DNA of 64,000 nucleotides from Chitinophagaceae bacterium. GTDB lineage: Bacteria; Bacteroidota; Bacteroidia; Chitinophagales; Chitinophagaceae. This document shows positions 26,256-34,514 of the stretch, piece by piece. The notes under the pieces are model-generated. The model made no database searches and was not told the origin of the DNA. It saw nothing but the letters and a program-made list of their open reading frames with translations. Numbering within the stretch: position 1 is the first letter of the stretch; every line of letters starts with the position of its first letter. Position numbers and translations under genes: made by a program. The stretch lies in the NCBI GenBank assembly GCA_016787085.1, contig JAEUVJ010000036.1, positions 51,345 through 115,344 on the forward strand, written 5' to 3'.

Positions 26256-26705
26256 ATGAATAAAAAATCAGGCGTTATCCTTTTGGTCTTACTATTGATC
26301 TTTTCTGCTCTTTCCTATAGCCAGATTCGTGAGGTGCCAAAGATCGTGGAAGAAACATTTGCACAGCAATATAACGGCGCCACACAAGTTGATTACAAAG
26401 ACCAACTGGTAAGAGTGGATGTATATTTTGAGTTGAAAGGAGAAAAAATGATCGCTTCTTACACCAATAAAGGCATCTGGAAGGGAACGGAAAAAGAGTG
26501 GGACTTTGACAAACTGTCTGAAGAAGTGAAAGATGGCTTCAAAAAAAGCAAATATGCCGACAGGGAAATTGAAGAAACAGTTGTGCTTTATTTACCCGGC
26601 GGCACCGAACAATACCGTATCAAGGCTAAAAAGAGTGGTGTAGAAAAGAAATTCCTTTTTTTCAATACCAGCGGCCGGTTATTGCGAACGGCAGTAACAC
26701 TGTAA
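26256..26705 (+). CDS. Secreted PepSY-like protein
   Basis: The 149-aa protein has a signal peptide (ending SYSQ) and one PepSY-like (BLIP-type) fold. The pattern VEETFAQQYNGATQVDYKDQ-strand-YFELKGEKMIASYTNKGIW is typical of the secreted PepSY-like proteins common in Bacteroidota. The role is unknown. A good intrinsic terminator follows 14 bp after the stop. Confidence 0.75.
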   Translation: MNKKSGVILLVLLLIFSALSYSQIREVPKIVEETFAQQYNGATQVDYKDQLVRVDVYFELKGEKMIASYTNKGIWKGTEKEWDFDKLSEEVKDGFKKSKYADREIEETVVLYLPGGTEQYRIKAKKSGVEKKFLFFNTSGRLLRTAVTL

Positions 26706-26719
26706 GATCTTTTATCGCT

Positions 26720-26743
26720 AAGCTCCTGCAACGGGAGCTTTTT
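26720..26743 (+). terminator. Intrinsic terminator after the PepSY-like gene
   Basis: AGCTCC (26721-26726) pairs with GGAGCT (26734-26739) over a 7-base loop, followed by a run of five T. Confidence 0.75.
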
Positions 26744-26833
26744 AGTTACCGTCATTCATTTTTGAGGCAACAAAATGATTTATTTGACGAAATTTGAGCT
26801 TCCCGCCAACCGGGTATTTTAAACTCTTTACGG

Positions 26834-27982
26834 ATGAAACGTATACTTGTTCTTCTTTTTATATGGTCAAATACCAGCGCCATTGCGCAGGATATTGCCT
26901 TTGGTAAAAAAATGGTGGATACACTGGCGTCTTCTTCCTTTTGGGGCAGGGGCTATACCAATGATGGAATGAAGAAAGCGGCAGCATTTATTGCTGCTCA
27001 ATTTCAATCGTATGGATTAAAGCCAATGAGCGGTACAGATTATTTTCAATTGCTGACATACCCGGTCAATACATTTCCCGGTAAGATGGAAGTAGCCATC
27101 AATGGAAAAGAATTAATGCCCGGAAAAGACTTTATCATTGGTCCTGAAAGCAAAGGAGTCAAAGGCAAGGGCAGCCTGGAACAGGCGGACAGTGTGCAGT
27201 TCATGAACCGGCAAAGCAGGCTGATCGTAAAACTAGAGGACAAACTTACCTGGTCAGTGGCGCCTGAACAGGCTGACTACACCGTGATACTTCTTGACAA
27301 AAAAACGCTGGGAGAACGACCGGAAAGCTTCAGAGTGAGCATAGAAAATGAAATGGTAAAGAATTTCAAAGCGGCTAATGTATGTGGTATAGTAAAGGGA
27401 ACAGTGAAACCAGATTCTTTGATCATCATTACAGCGCACTACGATCATCTCGGCGGAATGGGCAAAGACACTTACTTTCCCGGAGCTAATGATAATGCCA
27501 GCGGTGTTTCCCTGTTACTGAATCTTGCAAAATACTATGGAGCTAACCCTCAACCTTATTCCATCGGTTTTATTTGTTTCGCCGGCGAGGAAGCAGGTCT
27601 TATTGGTTCAAAATATTTTACCGAACATCCGCTGATACCTTTAAAGCATATCCGTTTTCTGATCAATTCTGACCTGGCCGGTACCGGTGAAGAAGGTATC
27701 ACAGTAGTCAATGCCACAGAGTTTCCCGGTGAATTTGCCATGATGAATGCCGTGAATGACGAAAAGAAGCTGCTGGCAAAGATCAACTCCAGGGGTAAGG
27801 CAGCCAACAGCGATCATTATTTCTTTTCGGAAAAGGGTGTGCCTGCCTTTTTCTTTTATACAATGGGCGGCATCAAAGCATACCATGATGTGTTTGATAA
27901 ACCCATAACCCTGCCATTGACTGAGCACGAGGACCTGTTCAAACTGATTGTTGGGTTCAATGATAAATTAATGGGTAAATAA
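26834..27982 (+). CDS. M28-family zinc aminopeptidase, exported
   Basis: The 382-aa protein has a signal peptide (ending AIAQ) and an M28 catalytic domain with all ligands: His in TAHYDHLG, Asp in PGANDNASGVS, the Glu pair in CFAGEEAGLIGS, Asp in NSDLAGTG and His in SDHYFFSEKGVPAFFFYT. The region between about 90 and 190 looks like an inserted PA-type or linker segment. It probably trims peptides in the periplasm. The M1 peptidase gene starts 13 bp later, so the two likely form a peptide-degrading pair. Confidence 0.9.
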   Translation: MKRILVLLFIWSNTSAIAQDIAFGKKMVDTLASSSFWGRGYTNDGMKKAAAFIAAQFQSYGLKPMSGTDYFQLLTYPVNTFPGKMEVAINGKELMPGKDFIIGPESKGVKGKGSLEQADSVQFMNRQSRLIVKLEDKLTWSVAPEQADYTVILLDKKTLGERPESFRVSIENEMVKNFKAANVCGIVKGTVKPDSLIIITAHYDHLGGMGKDTYFPGANDNASGVSLLLNLAKYYGANPQPYSIGFICFAGEEAGLIGSKYFTEHPLIPLKHIRFLINSDLAGTGEEGITVVNATEFPGEFAMMNAVNDEKKLLAKINSRGKAANSDHYFFSEKGVPAFFFYTMGGIKAYHDVFDKPITLPLTEHEDLFKLIVGFNDKLMGK

Positions 27983-27995
27983 AAGTGATTCGTAC

Positions 27996-29837
27996 ATGAA
28001 AAAGACTCTCCTTTATTGCTTATTTGCCATTCCGTTTAACCTGTACGCACAGGGCTACTGGCAGCAGCGTATCAAATATGTGATGGATGTGCATCTCGAA
28101 GTACAAACAAATAAGATCAGCGGCAAGCAGACCATCAGCTATACCAATAACTCTTCTGATACACTGAACAGGATATTCATACACCTGTACTGGAATGCCT
28201 TCAAACCTAACAGCCTGATGGATGCGAGCAGCCAGAGCACAGAAGGACTGGTGGTTGGAAGAACCGGGGGAAGGGAGCTTACAGATTTTGACAGGAGATT
28301 TAAAAAAAAGATCACTGACCTGAAACCCGATGAGCAGGGAGGTTGCAGGGTACTGAAATTTATTTATAATGGTAAGCTGCAAAAAACAAAAGAACACGAA
28401 ACTATTCTGGAAGTACTATTGGATAAAAGCATTTTGCCCGGCGCTACTGCTGTTTTCAATACCGAATTTGAATGCCAGGTTCCCTTATTAAGCCGTCGTA
28501 GTGGCAGGGACAATCCCGAGGGAATACGATACAGCATGGGACAATGGTATCCTAAGATAGCAGAGTATGACCGCCAGGGCTGGCATGCCGACCAGTATAT
28601 ACGTGGCGAATTCTATGGCGTGTGGGGCGACTACCATGTGAACCTGACATTAGACAAGAATTATAAAGTAGGTGCTACGGGTGAATTACAAAATGCAACT
28701 GAAATTGGCTGGGGATATGATAAAGAAGGAACGCCGTTGAAGAATATTCCCGGCAACACAAGAACATGGAAGTTTACGGCAAAGAATGTACATGACTTTG
28801 TATGGTCTGCCGACCCGGACTATAATCACATTACAAGAAAGATACCCGGAGGTCCACTGGTACATTTTATTTATAAAAATGATCCGAATACTGAAAAGAG
28901 CTGGCAGGCGACAGCCGACAGTTGCGTGATGATCTATCCCTATATAGCGAAAACTTTTGGCCCTTATCCTTACCCTGTGTATTCATTTCTGCATGGGGGA
29001 GGCGGGGGTACGGAATACCCGATGGCCACTTTAGTCAGGACACATTCTTTTACAACGGCCGTACACGAGTGGTGTCATAGCTGGTACCAGATGATGATGG
29101 CCACTGACGAGAGCCAGTACGGATGGTTAGATGAAGGTTTTACCAGCTATGCCGAAGACAGGGTACTTTGCTGGCTCCGGAATACCAATTTTTTTGAAGA
29201 AGGGTCTGAATACAGGTCTTATTTCAATCTGGCCAAAAGCCCCTTTGATGAACCGATGAGTACGCCTGCCAATTTTTTCAATACCAATTATGCCTACAAT
29301 AACAATGCATATAATAAAGGCTATGTATTCATAAAACAGCTTGGCTATATCGTGGGTGAAAAGACCCTGGATAAAATTCTTTTGGATTATTACAGAACAT
29401 GGCGGTTCAAACATCCGGGCCCGGATGATTTTATACGTGTAGCAGAAAAAGCAAGCAACATGCAATTATTGTGGTATAAACAATATATGGTAAATACTAC
29501 TAAAACCATTGATTTCAGAATAGACAGCTTGTGGGAAGAATCCGGTAAGACCAATATTCGCATCAGGCGTATAGGCCAGATGCCTATGCCGGTTGATATG
29601 CAGATAACCTTTAAAGATGGCAGTAAAGAACTCCATTATATCCCGCTCGACCTTATGTTTGGCGAAAAGCCTGCTGAAGACTCAACGGGCCGGAAAGTAT
29701 ATTCTGCCTGGAAATGGACGCATGATACTTATACAATAGAGTCAGGGAGAAGGCTTGGAGATATTTCGATAGCAGAAATTGACCCTACTTTCCGGCTGGC
29801 AGATATTGAACGAAAAAATAACCGGCTAAAATTGTAA
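27996..29837 (+). CDS. M1-family metallopeptidase, exported
   Basis: The 613-aa gluzincin has a signal peptide (ending YAQG). Its beta-rich N-terminal domain is about 25-270. The catalytic zinc site is H357-E358-x2-H361 (VHEWCH) with Glu380 eighteen residues later (LDEGFTS). The usual GAMEN exopeptidase loop is replaced by GGGGTEYPM (about 330-338), which is common in this secreted branch. It is co-oriented with and 13 bp from the M28 gene. A terminator lies 25 bp downstream. Confidence 0.9.
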   Translation: MKKTLLYCLFAIPFNLYAQGYWQQRIKYVMDVHLEVQTNKISGKQTISYTNNSSDTLNRIFIHLYWNAFKPNSLMDASSQSTEGLVVGRTGGRELTDFDRRFKKKITDLKPDEQGGCRVLKFIYNGKLQKTKEHETILEVLLDKSILPGATAVFNTEFECQVPLLSRRSGRDNPEGIRYSMGQWYPKIAEYDRQGWHADQYIRGEFYGVWGDYHVNLTLDKNYKVGATGELQNATEIGWGYDKEGTPLKNIPGNTRTWKFTAKNVHDFVWSADPDYNHITRKIPGGPLVHFIYKNDPNTEKSWQATADSCVMIYPYIAKTFGPYPYPVYSFLHGGGGGTEYPMATLVRTHSFTTAVHEWCHSWYQMMMATDESQYGWLDEGFTSYAEDRVLCWLRNTNFFEEGSEYRSYFNLAKSPFDEPMSTPANFFNTNYAYNNNAYNKGYVFIKQLGYIVGEKTLDKILLDYYRTWRFKHPGPDDFIRVAEKASNMQLLWYKQYMVNTTKTIDFRIDSLWEESGKTNIRIRRIGQMPMPVDMQITFKDGSKELHYIPLDLMFGEKPAEDSTGRKVYSAWKWTHDTYTIESGRRLGDISIAEIDPTFRLADIERKNNRLKL

Positions 29838-29862
29838 ACGCCTCCCATTCTCTTCTATAAAA

Positions 29863-29903
29863 CGATAAAACCATCACGCCAGAGACGAGATGGTTTTTTA
29901 TCG
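29863..29903 (+). terminator. Intrinsic terminator after the M1 peptidase gene
   Basis: CGATAAAACCATC (29863-29875) pairs with GATGG plus a T-run and ATCG (29889-29903) with a two-base bulge. The six T lie inside the far arm. Confidence 0.7.
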
Positions 29904-29961
29904 CTTGATTAGGCCCCTATTTTTAAATTATCGAAGGTAGAATGGTCAATGGTGTGTTTAT

Positions 29962-30007
29962 GGGCACGAATCACTTATTTAGATGATTCGAAAGTAAGTA
30001 GATGCCC
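29962..30007. repeat. Nested inverted repeats downstream of the M1 gene
   Basis: An inner pair CGAATCA (29967-29973) / TGATTCG (29984-29990) is enclosed by an outer pair GGGCA (29962-29966) / TGCCC (30003-30007). There is no T-run. It could be a regulator site or an RNA structure; nothing in it codes for protein. Confidence 0.45.
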
Positions 30008-30018
30008 TTATCCCACCT

Positions 30019-30041
30019 ATACCACAAAAGTGGTATTTTTT
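30019..30041 (+). terminator. Hairpin with T-run next to the NarL regulator gene (terminator or operator)
   Basis: ATACCAC (30019-30025), AAAA, GTGGTAT (30030-30036), then T to 30041. The layout fits a plus-strand terminator, but an earlier terminator already ends the M1 gene. Nearly the same palindrome occurs at 30748-30764, just upstream of the regulator gene, so protein binding is an alternative. Confidence 0.5.
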
Positions 30042-30068
30042 GTACCCAACGGCCAAAACCACTGACTA

Positions 30069-30713
30069 TCAACGCCCGAAATACTTATTGACGGCTTCTA
30101 CCCGGTTATTTACGTGCAATTTTTCGTAGATGTGATAGACATGTTTGCGAACTGTTTCCGGGCTAAGAAATAACTGGCTGGCAATTTCTTTATACATCAG
30201 GCCTTTGGATAATTGTTCCAGTATCTCTTTTTCGCGGTTGGTGAGCAGACTGAGCCCTTCGGATGCATTCTCCACTGCAGATGGCTTTCCCTGGAAAGCA
30301 GCGACAACTTTGCGGGCAATCTGGCTGCTCATCGGCGCCCCGCCCTGGTATAATTCCCGGATAGACTCCAACAGTTTACCGGGAGCGGTTTTCTTTAAAA
30401 TATAGCCGCTGGCTCCGGCACTTAGAGCTTCGAATATCTTTTCATCTTCCTCGTAAACGGTACACATCATAAAGTTGGTGCCGGGCATCAATGGTTTCAA
30501 TGCCCTCACACAATCAATACCACTCTCGATAGTACCCAGATTAATATCCATCAGTACTACATCTGGCTTAAGCTGGGGCAGCTTTGTTATCGCTTCTTCT
30601 GCTGTCGCCATAGTGCCTATACACTTATACCCATCCGACATGGTAATGATCTCTTCCAATGCATTCCTGAGTTGCTTATTATCATCTACTATGCAGACAG
30701 AAATTTCGCTCAT
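30069..30713 (-). CDS. NarL/FixJ-type response regulator
   Basis: The 214-aa protein has a receiver domain (acidic pair in VDDN, phospho-acceptor in VVLMDINLG, Lys in ILKKTAPGK). A LuxR-type DNA-binding domain follows (about 148-212, LLTNREKEILEQLSKGLMYKEIASQLFLSPETVRKHV). No kinase gene is adjacent. It lies 53 bp downstream of rsmG on the same strand. Matching palindromes flank the gene, suggesting autoregulation. Confidence 0.9.
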   Translation of the reverse strand: MSEISVCIVDDNKQLRNALEEIITMSDGYKCIGTMATAEEAITKLPQLKPDVVLMDINLGTIESGIDCVRALKPLMPGTNFMMCTVYEEDEKIFEALSAGASGYILKKTAPGKLLESIRELYQGGAPMSSQIARKVVAAFQGKPSAVENASEGLSLLTNREKEILEQLSKGLMYKEIASQLFLSPETVRKHVYHIYEKLHVNNRVEAVNKYFGR

Positions 30714-30747
30714 CCGGCAAAGGTCAGCTTTCCGGCAGAGAACAGCA

Positions 30748-30764
30748 ATACCACATAATGGTAT
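30748..30764. promoter_or_regulatory. Palindrome between rsmG and the regulator gene, candidate operator
   Basis: ATACCA (30748-30753) and TGGTAT (30759-30764) with a 5-base centre. It resembles the palindrome at 30019-30036 on the other side of the regulator gene (both ATACCA-N-TGGTAT). On the minus strand no T-run follows, so it is not the rsmG terminator. Confidence 0.4.
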
Positions 30765-30766
30765 TT

Positions 30767-31393
30767 TTAGCGGTAAACGCAGAGAATATATTTCTCCCTG
30801 AAATATTCTTCAGGGAATATATCATGAATTTCCATGATGCGGGGCCGGGTGCCGCTTTCCTGTATCTCCATTGCCAGGTCACCACCCTTGAGACAGATCA
30901 ATCCCGGCGCCTGAACGGCTGTATTCATACCCGTCTTCAGCAAAGGCCTGCTCCATTTCCAAAGGTCCTTCAATGGCGCTACAGCCCTTGACACAACAAA
31001 GTCGAATTTCCTTCCCTTTATTTCTTCCACCCGGGTATGTTGAGTCGTGACATTTTTCAAACCTATGCCTTCTGCCACTGCTTCCACTACTTTTAGTTTC
31101 TTAGCAATACTGTCCACCAGGTGAAATTTGACCTCAGGAAAAAAAATAGCAAGCGGAATACCGGGGAACCCGCCTCCTGTTCCAAGATCAACTACCTCTG
31201 CGCCCGGTTGAAATTCAAAAGCGGCTGCTATACTCAAAGAATGTAAAACATGCTTTTCATACAACCCCTCAATATCTTTCCTGGAAATCACATTGATCTT
31301 TTCATTCCACTCCGTATATAAAGCTTCCAGCGCTTTCAACTGCGCCAGTTGTTCCGGGGTAAAATCAGCAAAATATTTCAGTATGATCTCCAT
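30767..31393 (-). CDS. rsmG: 16S rRNA (guanine(527)-N(7))-methyltransferase RsmG
   Basis: The 208-aa methyltransferase modifies G527 of 16S rRNA. N-terminal WNEKINVISRKD, the SAM-binding motif DLGTGGGFPGIPLAI and FVVSRAVAPL are diagnostic. The length is normal. It is followed by the regulator gene on the same strand. Loss of this enzyme is known in other bacteria to give low-level streptomycin resistance. Confidence 0.94.
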   Translation of the reverse strand: MEIILKYFADFTPEQLAQLKALEALYTEWNEKINVISRKDIEGLYEKHVLHSLSIAAAFEFQPGAEVVDLGTGGGFPGIPLAIFFPEVKFHLVDSIAKKLKVVEAVAEGIGLKNVTTQHTRVEEIKGRKFDFVVSRAVAPLKDLWKWSRPLLKTGMNTAVQAPGLICLKGGDLAMEIQESGTRPRIMEIHDIFPEEYFREKYILCVYR

Positions 31394-31449
31394 AATACAA
31401 CAATGAGAAAATCAGATAAGCGGCGTCATTTACTTTATCCGGGTATATC

Positions 31450-32571
31450 TTAATTCCAGTTCCTGCGGGGTCTTCGCCACAAAGCGGGTATAAAAAGGAT
31501 ATAGTACAAAAACATCCAGATATCGAGTAATATATACCAGCGCCAGAGATCCTTTTCCTCCATATTCGCCATGGCCTTGTACCAGATATATCCTTGTACC
31601 AGGTATTTTAACGTCAGCAGGCCAAGCGCCCATTTCCAGTCATAGAATACAAGACTGGCAATAAACAGAGGGTAAAATAAAAACTGGGCGGTGGAGTAAA
31701 GACCAAGCAGGAACTTATGTACCGGTTTATAAAATTTTGCCGTGGTATAATGCCTGGATTTCTGCCTCATCCATTCCTTCCATGTTCGTTTGGGCATAGA
31801 CCGGGTAACGGCTTCCGGGTCTATGATCACCGCTGTATTCTTTTTGTTGGCGACCTTATTGATAAAAAGATCATCGTCACCGCTCGGAATATGGTTGATG
31901 GAAGAAAAACCCTTGTTGCGGAAAAAAAGATCTTTCTTATAGCTCAGGTTGCGGCCTACTCCCATATAAGGAATCCCGGCCAGCGCATAAGAGAGATACT
32001 GCAGGGCGGTATGAAATGTTTCAAAGCGGATCAGTTTGTTCAGCAATCCGGGGCGCTTATGGTAAGCGCCATACCCTATCACTATTTCAATACCATCATC
32101 ATAGGCATCCTGCATTTTTTGTATCCAGTTCTCACTGGCCGGCACACAATCCGCATCCGTCAGCAGCAACACTTCGTGTTTTGATTCTTTGATACCGATA
32201 GATAGAGGATATTTTTTTCCGGTGATCAGTTTGGCCTCCTGTGTCAGTTCAATTACATTCAGCGATTTAAAGGTCTTCTTTAATTCCTGCAAAATGTATT
32301 TGGAATCGTCTACTGAATTATCATTCACGGCTACTACTTCATACGTGCTTGGATAGCTTTGTACCAGTACACCCGGCAGGTTGCGGGCCAGGTTCTCATC
32401 TTCATCCCGGGCACATATAATTACTGAAACAGGATGCTGCTGGAATTTCTCTTTTTTCTTTGGCCGGTAAAAAGCGATCCGGCTGAAGAACCATAGATAA
32501 TAGAAGAATAAAATAGCCGTAACGGCCGCAAAACAGTAAAAAATGATTGCTTCCCAGTTAGTCAGTGGCAT
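31450..32571 (-). CDS. Membrane glycosyltransferase, family 2
   Basis: The 373-aa protein has an N-terminal membrane helix (about 7-27) and a GT-A domain of family GT2: VSVIICARDEDENL, AVNDNSVDD, the nucleotide-metal motif LLTDADCVPAS and a later GDDDLF acceptor-type motif. RTWKEWMRQKSRHY (a degenerate QxxRW) comes before two or three C-terminal helices. It probably adds sugars to a lipid-linked envelope glycan. The ATG at 32571 is preferred over 32601, whose extension lies in the divergent promoter region. It is divergent from tgt. Confidence 0.85.
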   Translation of the reverse strand: MPLTNWEAIIFYCFAAVTAILFFYYLWFFSRIAFYRPKKKEKFQQHPVSVIICARDEDENLARNLPGVLVQSYPSTYEVVAVNDNSVDDSKYILQELKKTFKSLNVIELTQEAKLITGKKYPLSIGIKESKHEVLLLTDADCVPASENWIQKMQDAYDDGIEIVIGYGAYHKRPGLLNKLIRFETFHTALQYLSYALAGIPYMGVGRNLSYKKDLFFRNKGFSSINHIPSGDDDLFINKVANKKNTAVIIDPEAVTRSMPKRTWKEWMRQKSRHYTTAKFYKPVHKFLLGLYSTAQFLFYPLFIASLVFYDWKWALGLLTLKYLVQGYIWYKAMANMEEKDLWRWYILLDIWMFLYYILFIPALWRRPRRNWN

Positions 32572-32597
32572 GGCTGCGAAGATAGTTATTATAAGGT

Positions 32598-32686
32598 ACA
32601 AGGCGCAGGAAGGGAGCTATTCACCGGATTTTTATACGAGGAAAACAGGGTGCACCAACTCTTTGTACTTGTGCCTTGCGCCTTGT
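32598..32686. repeat. Separated inverted repeat in the glycosyltransferase/tgt divergent region
   Basis: ACAAGGCGCA (32598-32607) and TGCGCCTTGT (32677-32686) are perfect complements 69 bp apart, spanning nearly the whole region between the two divergent starts. The right arm overlaps the tgt promoter candidate. Confidence 0.5.
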
Positions 32687-32699
32687 TTCTTTACCTTGC
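32669..32699 (+). promoter_or_regulatory. Candidate tgt promoter
   Basis: TTG (32669-32671), 20 bases, then TACCTTGC (32692-32699), near TAnnTTTG. It ends 9 bases before the tgt ATG. Confidence 0.35.
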
Positions 32700-32708
32700 G
32701 GCTTTGTT

Positions 32709-33848
32709 ATGGCAGCATTATCATTTCATTTACAATACAGCGATCCGGGGAGCAAAGCAAGAGCAGGAAAAATAACCACTGATCATGGCGAAATACAAAC
32801 TCCCATTTTCATGCCAGTAGGCACTGCCGGGAGCGTTAAAGCGGTAACGCAGCAGCAACTGCTGGATGATGTAAAAGCACAGATCATCCTTGGCAATACT
32901 TATCATTTATATCTGCGGCCGGGATTGGAAGTGCTGGAAAAAGCAGGTGGCCTGCACCGTTTCAATGGCTGGCATAAACCCATACTGACAGACAGCGGCG
33001 GTTACCAGGTATTTTCTTTAGCGGGCACCCGCAAGATCAAAGAAGAAGGCGTCACTTTCCAATCGCATATTGACGGGTCTAAACATTTATTCACACCGGA
33101 AAATGTAATGGATATACAACGCTGCATTGGCGGCGATATCATTATGGCCTTTGATGAATGCCCGCCGGGTGGCTGTGAATTCGATTATGCGCAAAAATCG
33201 CTGGCACTTACAAATCGCTGGCTGGATCGTTGCGTTGACCGCTTCAACAGTACCAAAGACAAATATGGCTATACACAAAATCTTTTCCCGATCGTACAAG
33301 GCGGAACGTATAAGGACCTTCGTAAGCAATCATGTGAATATGTTGCTTCCAAAGAAGCAACCGGAAATGCTATCGGCGGCTTAAGTGTCGGGGAACCTGA
33401 ACCGGTGATGTACGAGATCTGCGACTGGTGTTGCGACCATCTGCCAATAAACAAACCCCGCTACCTGATGGGTGTAGGCACTCCCTGGAACATTCTGGAA
33501 TGCATCAGCATGGGAGTGGATATGTTTGATTGTGTAATGCCCACCCGCAATGGGCGAAATGCTATGCTCTTCACAACCAGGGGTGTTATTAATATTGATA
33601 ACAAAAAATGGGAGCTTGACTTTTCCCCTATAGACGACGGGCTTGAATGTGTCATCAGTAATTATTATTCAAAATCCTATGTCCGTCATTTGATGAAATC
33701 GCAGGAGATACTTGGCCTGACCATCGCCAGTGTGCATAACCTGGCTTTTTATCTCTGGCTGGTAACAGAAGCAAGGAAACATATCATCGAAGGAGATTTT
33801 TCCGGATGGAAAAACCAGATGGTAGAAATATTAAAGACCCGCCTGTGA
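32709..33848 (+). CDS. tgt: tRNA-guanosine(34) transglycosylase
   Basis: The 379-aa enzyme exchanges G34 for preQ1 in tRNAs with GUN anticodons (queuosine pathway). Catalytic Asp residues are in LTDSGGYQVFSL and in VDMFDCVMPTRNGRN; FPIVQGG and GGLSVGEPEPVMYE complete the pocket. The zinc site near the C-terminus, normally CxCxxC plus His, reads L312-E-C314-V-I-S317 with His343, so two Cys ligands are missing. The fold may do without zinc here. The ATG at 32709 gives the normal length. The gene ends directly against the convergent regulator gene (no gap). Confidence 0.93.
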   Translation: MAALSFHLQYSDPGSKARAGKITTDHGEIQTPIFMPVGTAGSVKAVTQQQLLDDVKAQIILGNTYHLYLRPGLEVLEKAGGLHRFNGWHKPILTDSGGYQVFSLAGTRKIKEEGVTFQSHIDGSKHLFTPENVMDIQRCIGGDIIMAFDECPPGGCEFDYAQKSLALTNRWLDRCVDRFNSTKDKYGYTQNLFPIVQGGTYKDLRKQSCEYVASKEATGNAIGGLSVGEPEPVMYEICDWCCDHLPINKPRYLMGVGTPWNILECISMGVDMFDCVMPTRNGRNAMLFTTRGVINIDNKKWELDFSPIDDGLECVISNYYSKSYVRHLMKSQEILGLTIASVHNLAFYLWLVTEARKHIIEGDFSGWKNQMVEILKTRL

Positions 33849-34514
33849 TCATATTTCATACAAGCCATTCTTAATGGCAAAGATGACCAGGCCCACCCGT
33901 GAATGTACTTTTAGTTTCTTGATCAGTTCATCGCGGTAGCCATCAACAGTGCGGATACTCAGGTTCATGTCATGGGCAATTTCTTTATTGGTCTTTTCTG
34001 CACAGATCATTCTCAAAAAAGCAAGCTCATTCTCTGTAAGTGCTGAGACCAGCGAAGCCTGCGGAAGCTTGTCCTTCATTTCCTCTTTTACATAGGTGAG
34101 CATTTTGTTACTCACAAGTTCATTCATAAAAAAACCGGTGTCCCTGATATTATCCAATGCCGATTTGAACACGGCCGGCTTACTGTCTTTCAGTAAATAA
34201 CCACCGGCACCACGTTTCAGCATACTGATGATCACCGTATCCACATCCATGACACTCAGTACTAATATTTTCGTATCAGGCAGGTTGCTCTTTATCCAGG
34301 TGGCGGTTTCGAGCCCGTTCATTTCTGGCATGGTGATGTCGAGCAGCACAATATCCGGCGCCGGGTATTGCTTCAACTGGGCAATAAACTCTTTTCCGTT
34401 GCCGGCCTCAAACAGAACGGCGTAGCCTTCAAATGAATTGACCAATGCAGCGAGCCCGTTACGAAGAAGGGTGTGGTCATCTACCAGGGCGATGTACGTT
34501 ATATCCTTGCTCAA
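33849..34514 (-). CDS. NarL/FixJ-type response regulator of the four-gene operon
   Basis: The 221-aa protein has a receiver (LVDDH, phospho-acceptor in DIVLLDITMPE, Lys in LLKDSKP) and a LuxR-type helix-turn-helix (LTENELAFLRMICAEKTNKEIAHDMNLSIRTVDGYR). The start appears to be TTG at 34514, since no ATG precedes the receiver. This start lies inside the kinase gene, a 38-bp overlap, so the pair is translationally coupled. It is the best candidate to bind the palindrome array at 36331-36416 upstream of its own operon. Confidence 0.88.
   Translation of the reverse strand: MSKDITYIALVDDHTLLRNGLAALVNSFEGYAVLFEAGNGKEFIAQLKQYPAPDIVLLDITMPEMNGLETATWIKSNLPDTKILVLSVMDVDTVIISMLKRGAGGYLLKDSKPAVFKSALDNIRDTGFFMNELVSNKMLTYVKEEMKDKLPQASLVSALTENELAFLRMICAEKTNKEIAHDMNLSIRTVDGYRDELIKKLKVHSRVGLVIFAIKNGLYEI

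Noticed and set aside
30748..30764. Terminator of rsmG
   Set aside because: On the coding strand of rsmG no T-run follows the stem; an operator for the next gene is more likely.
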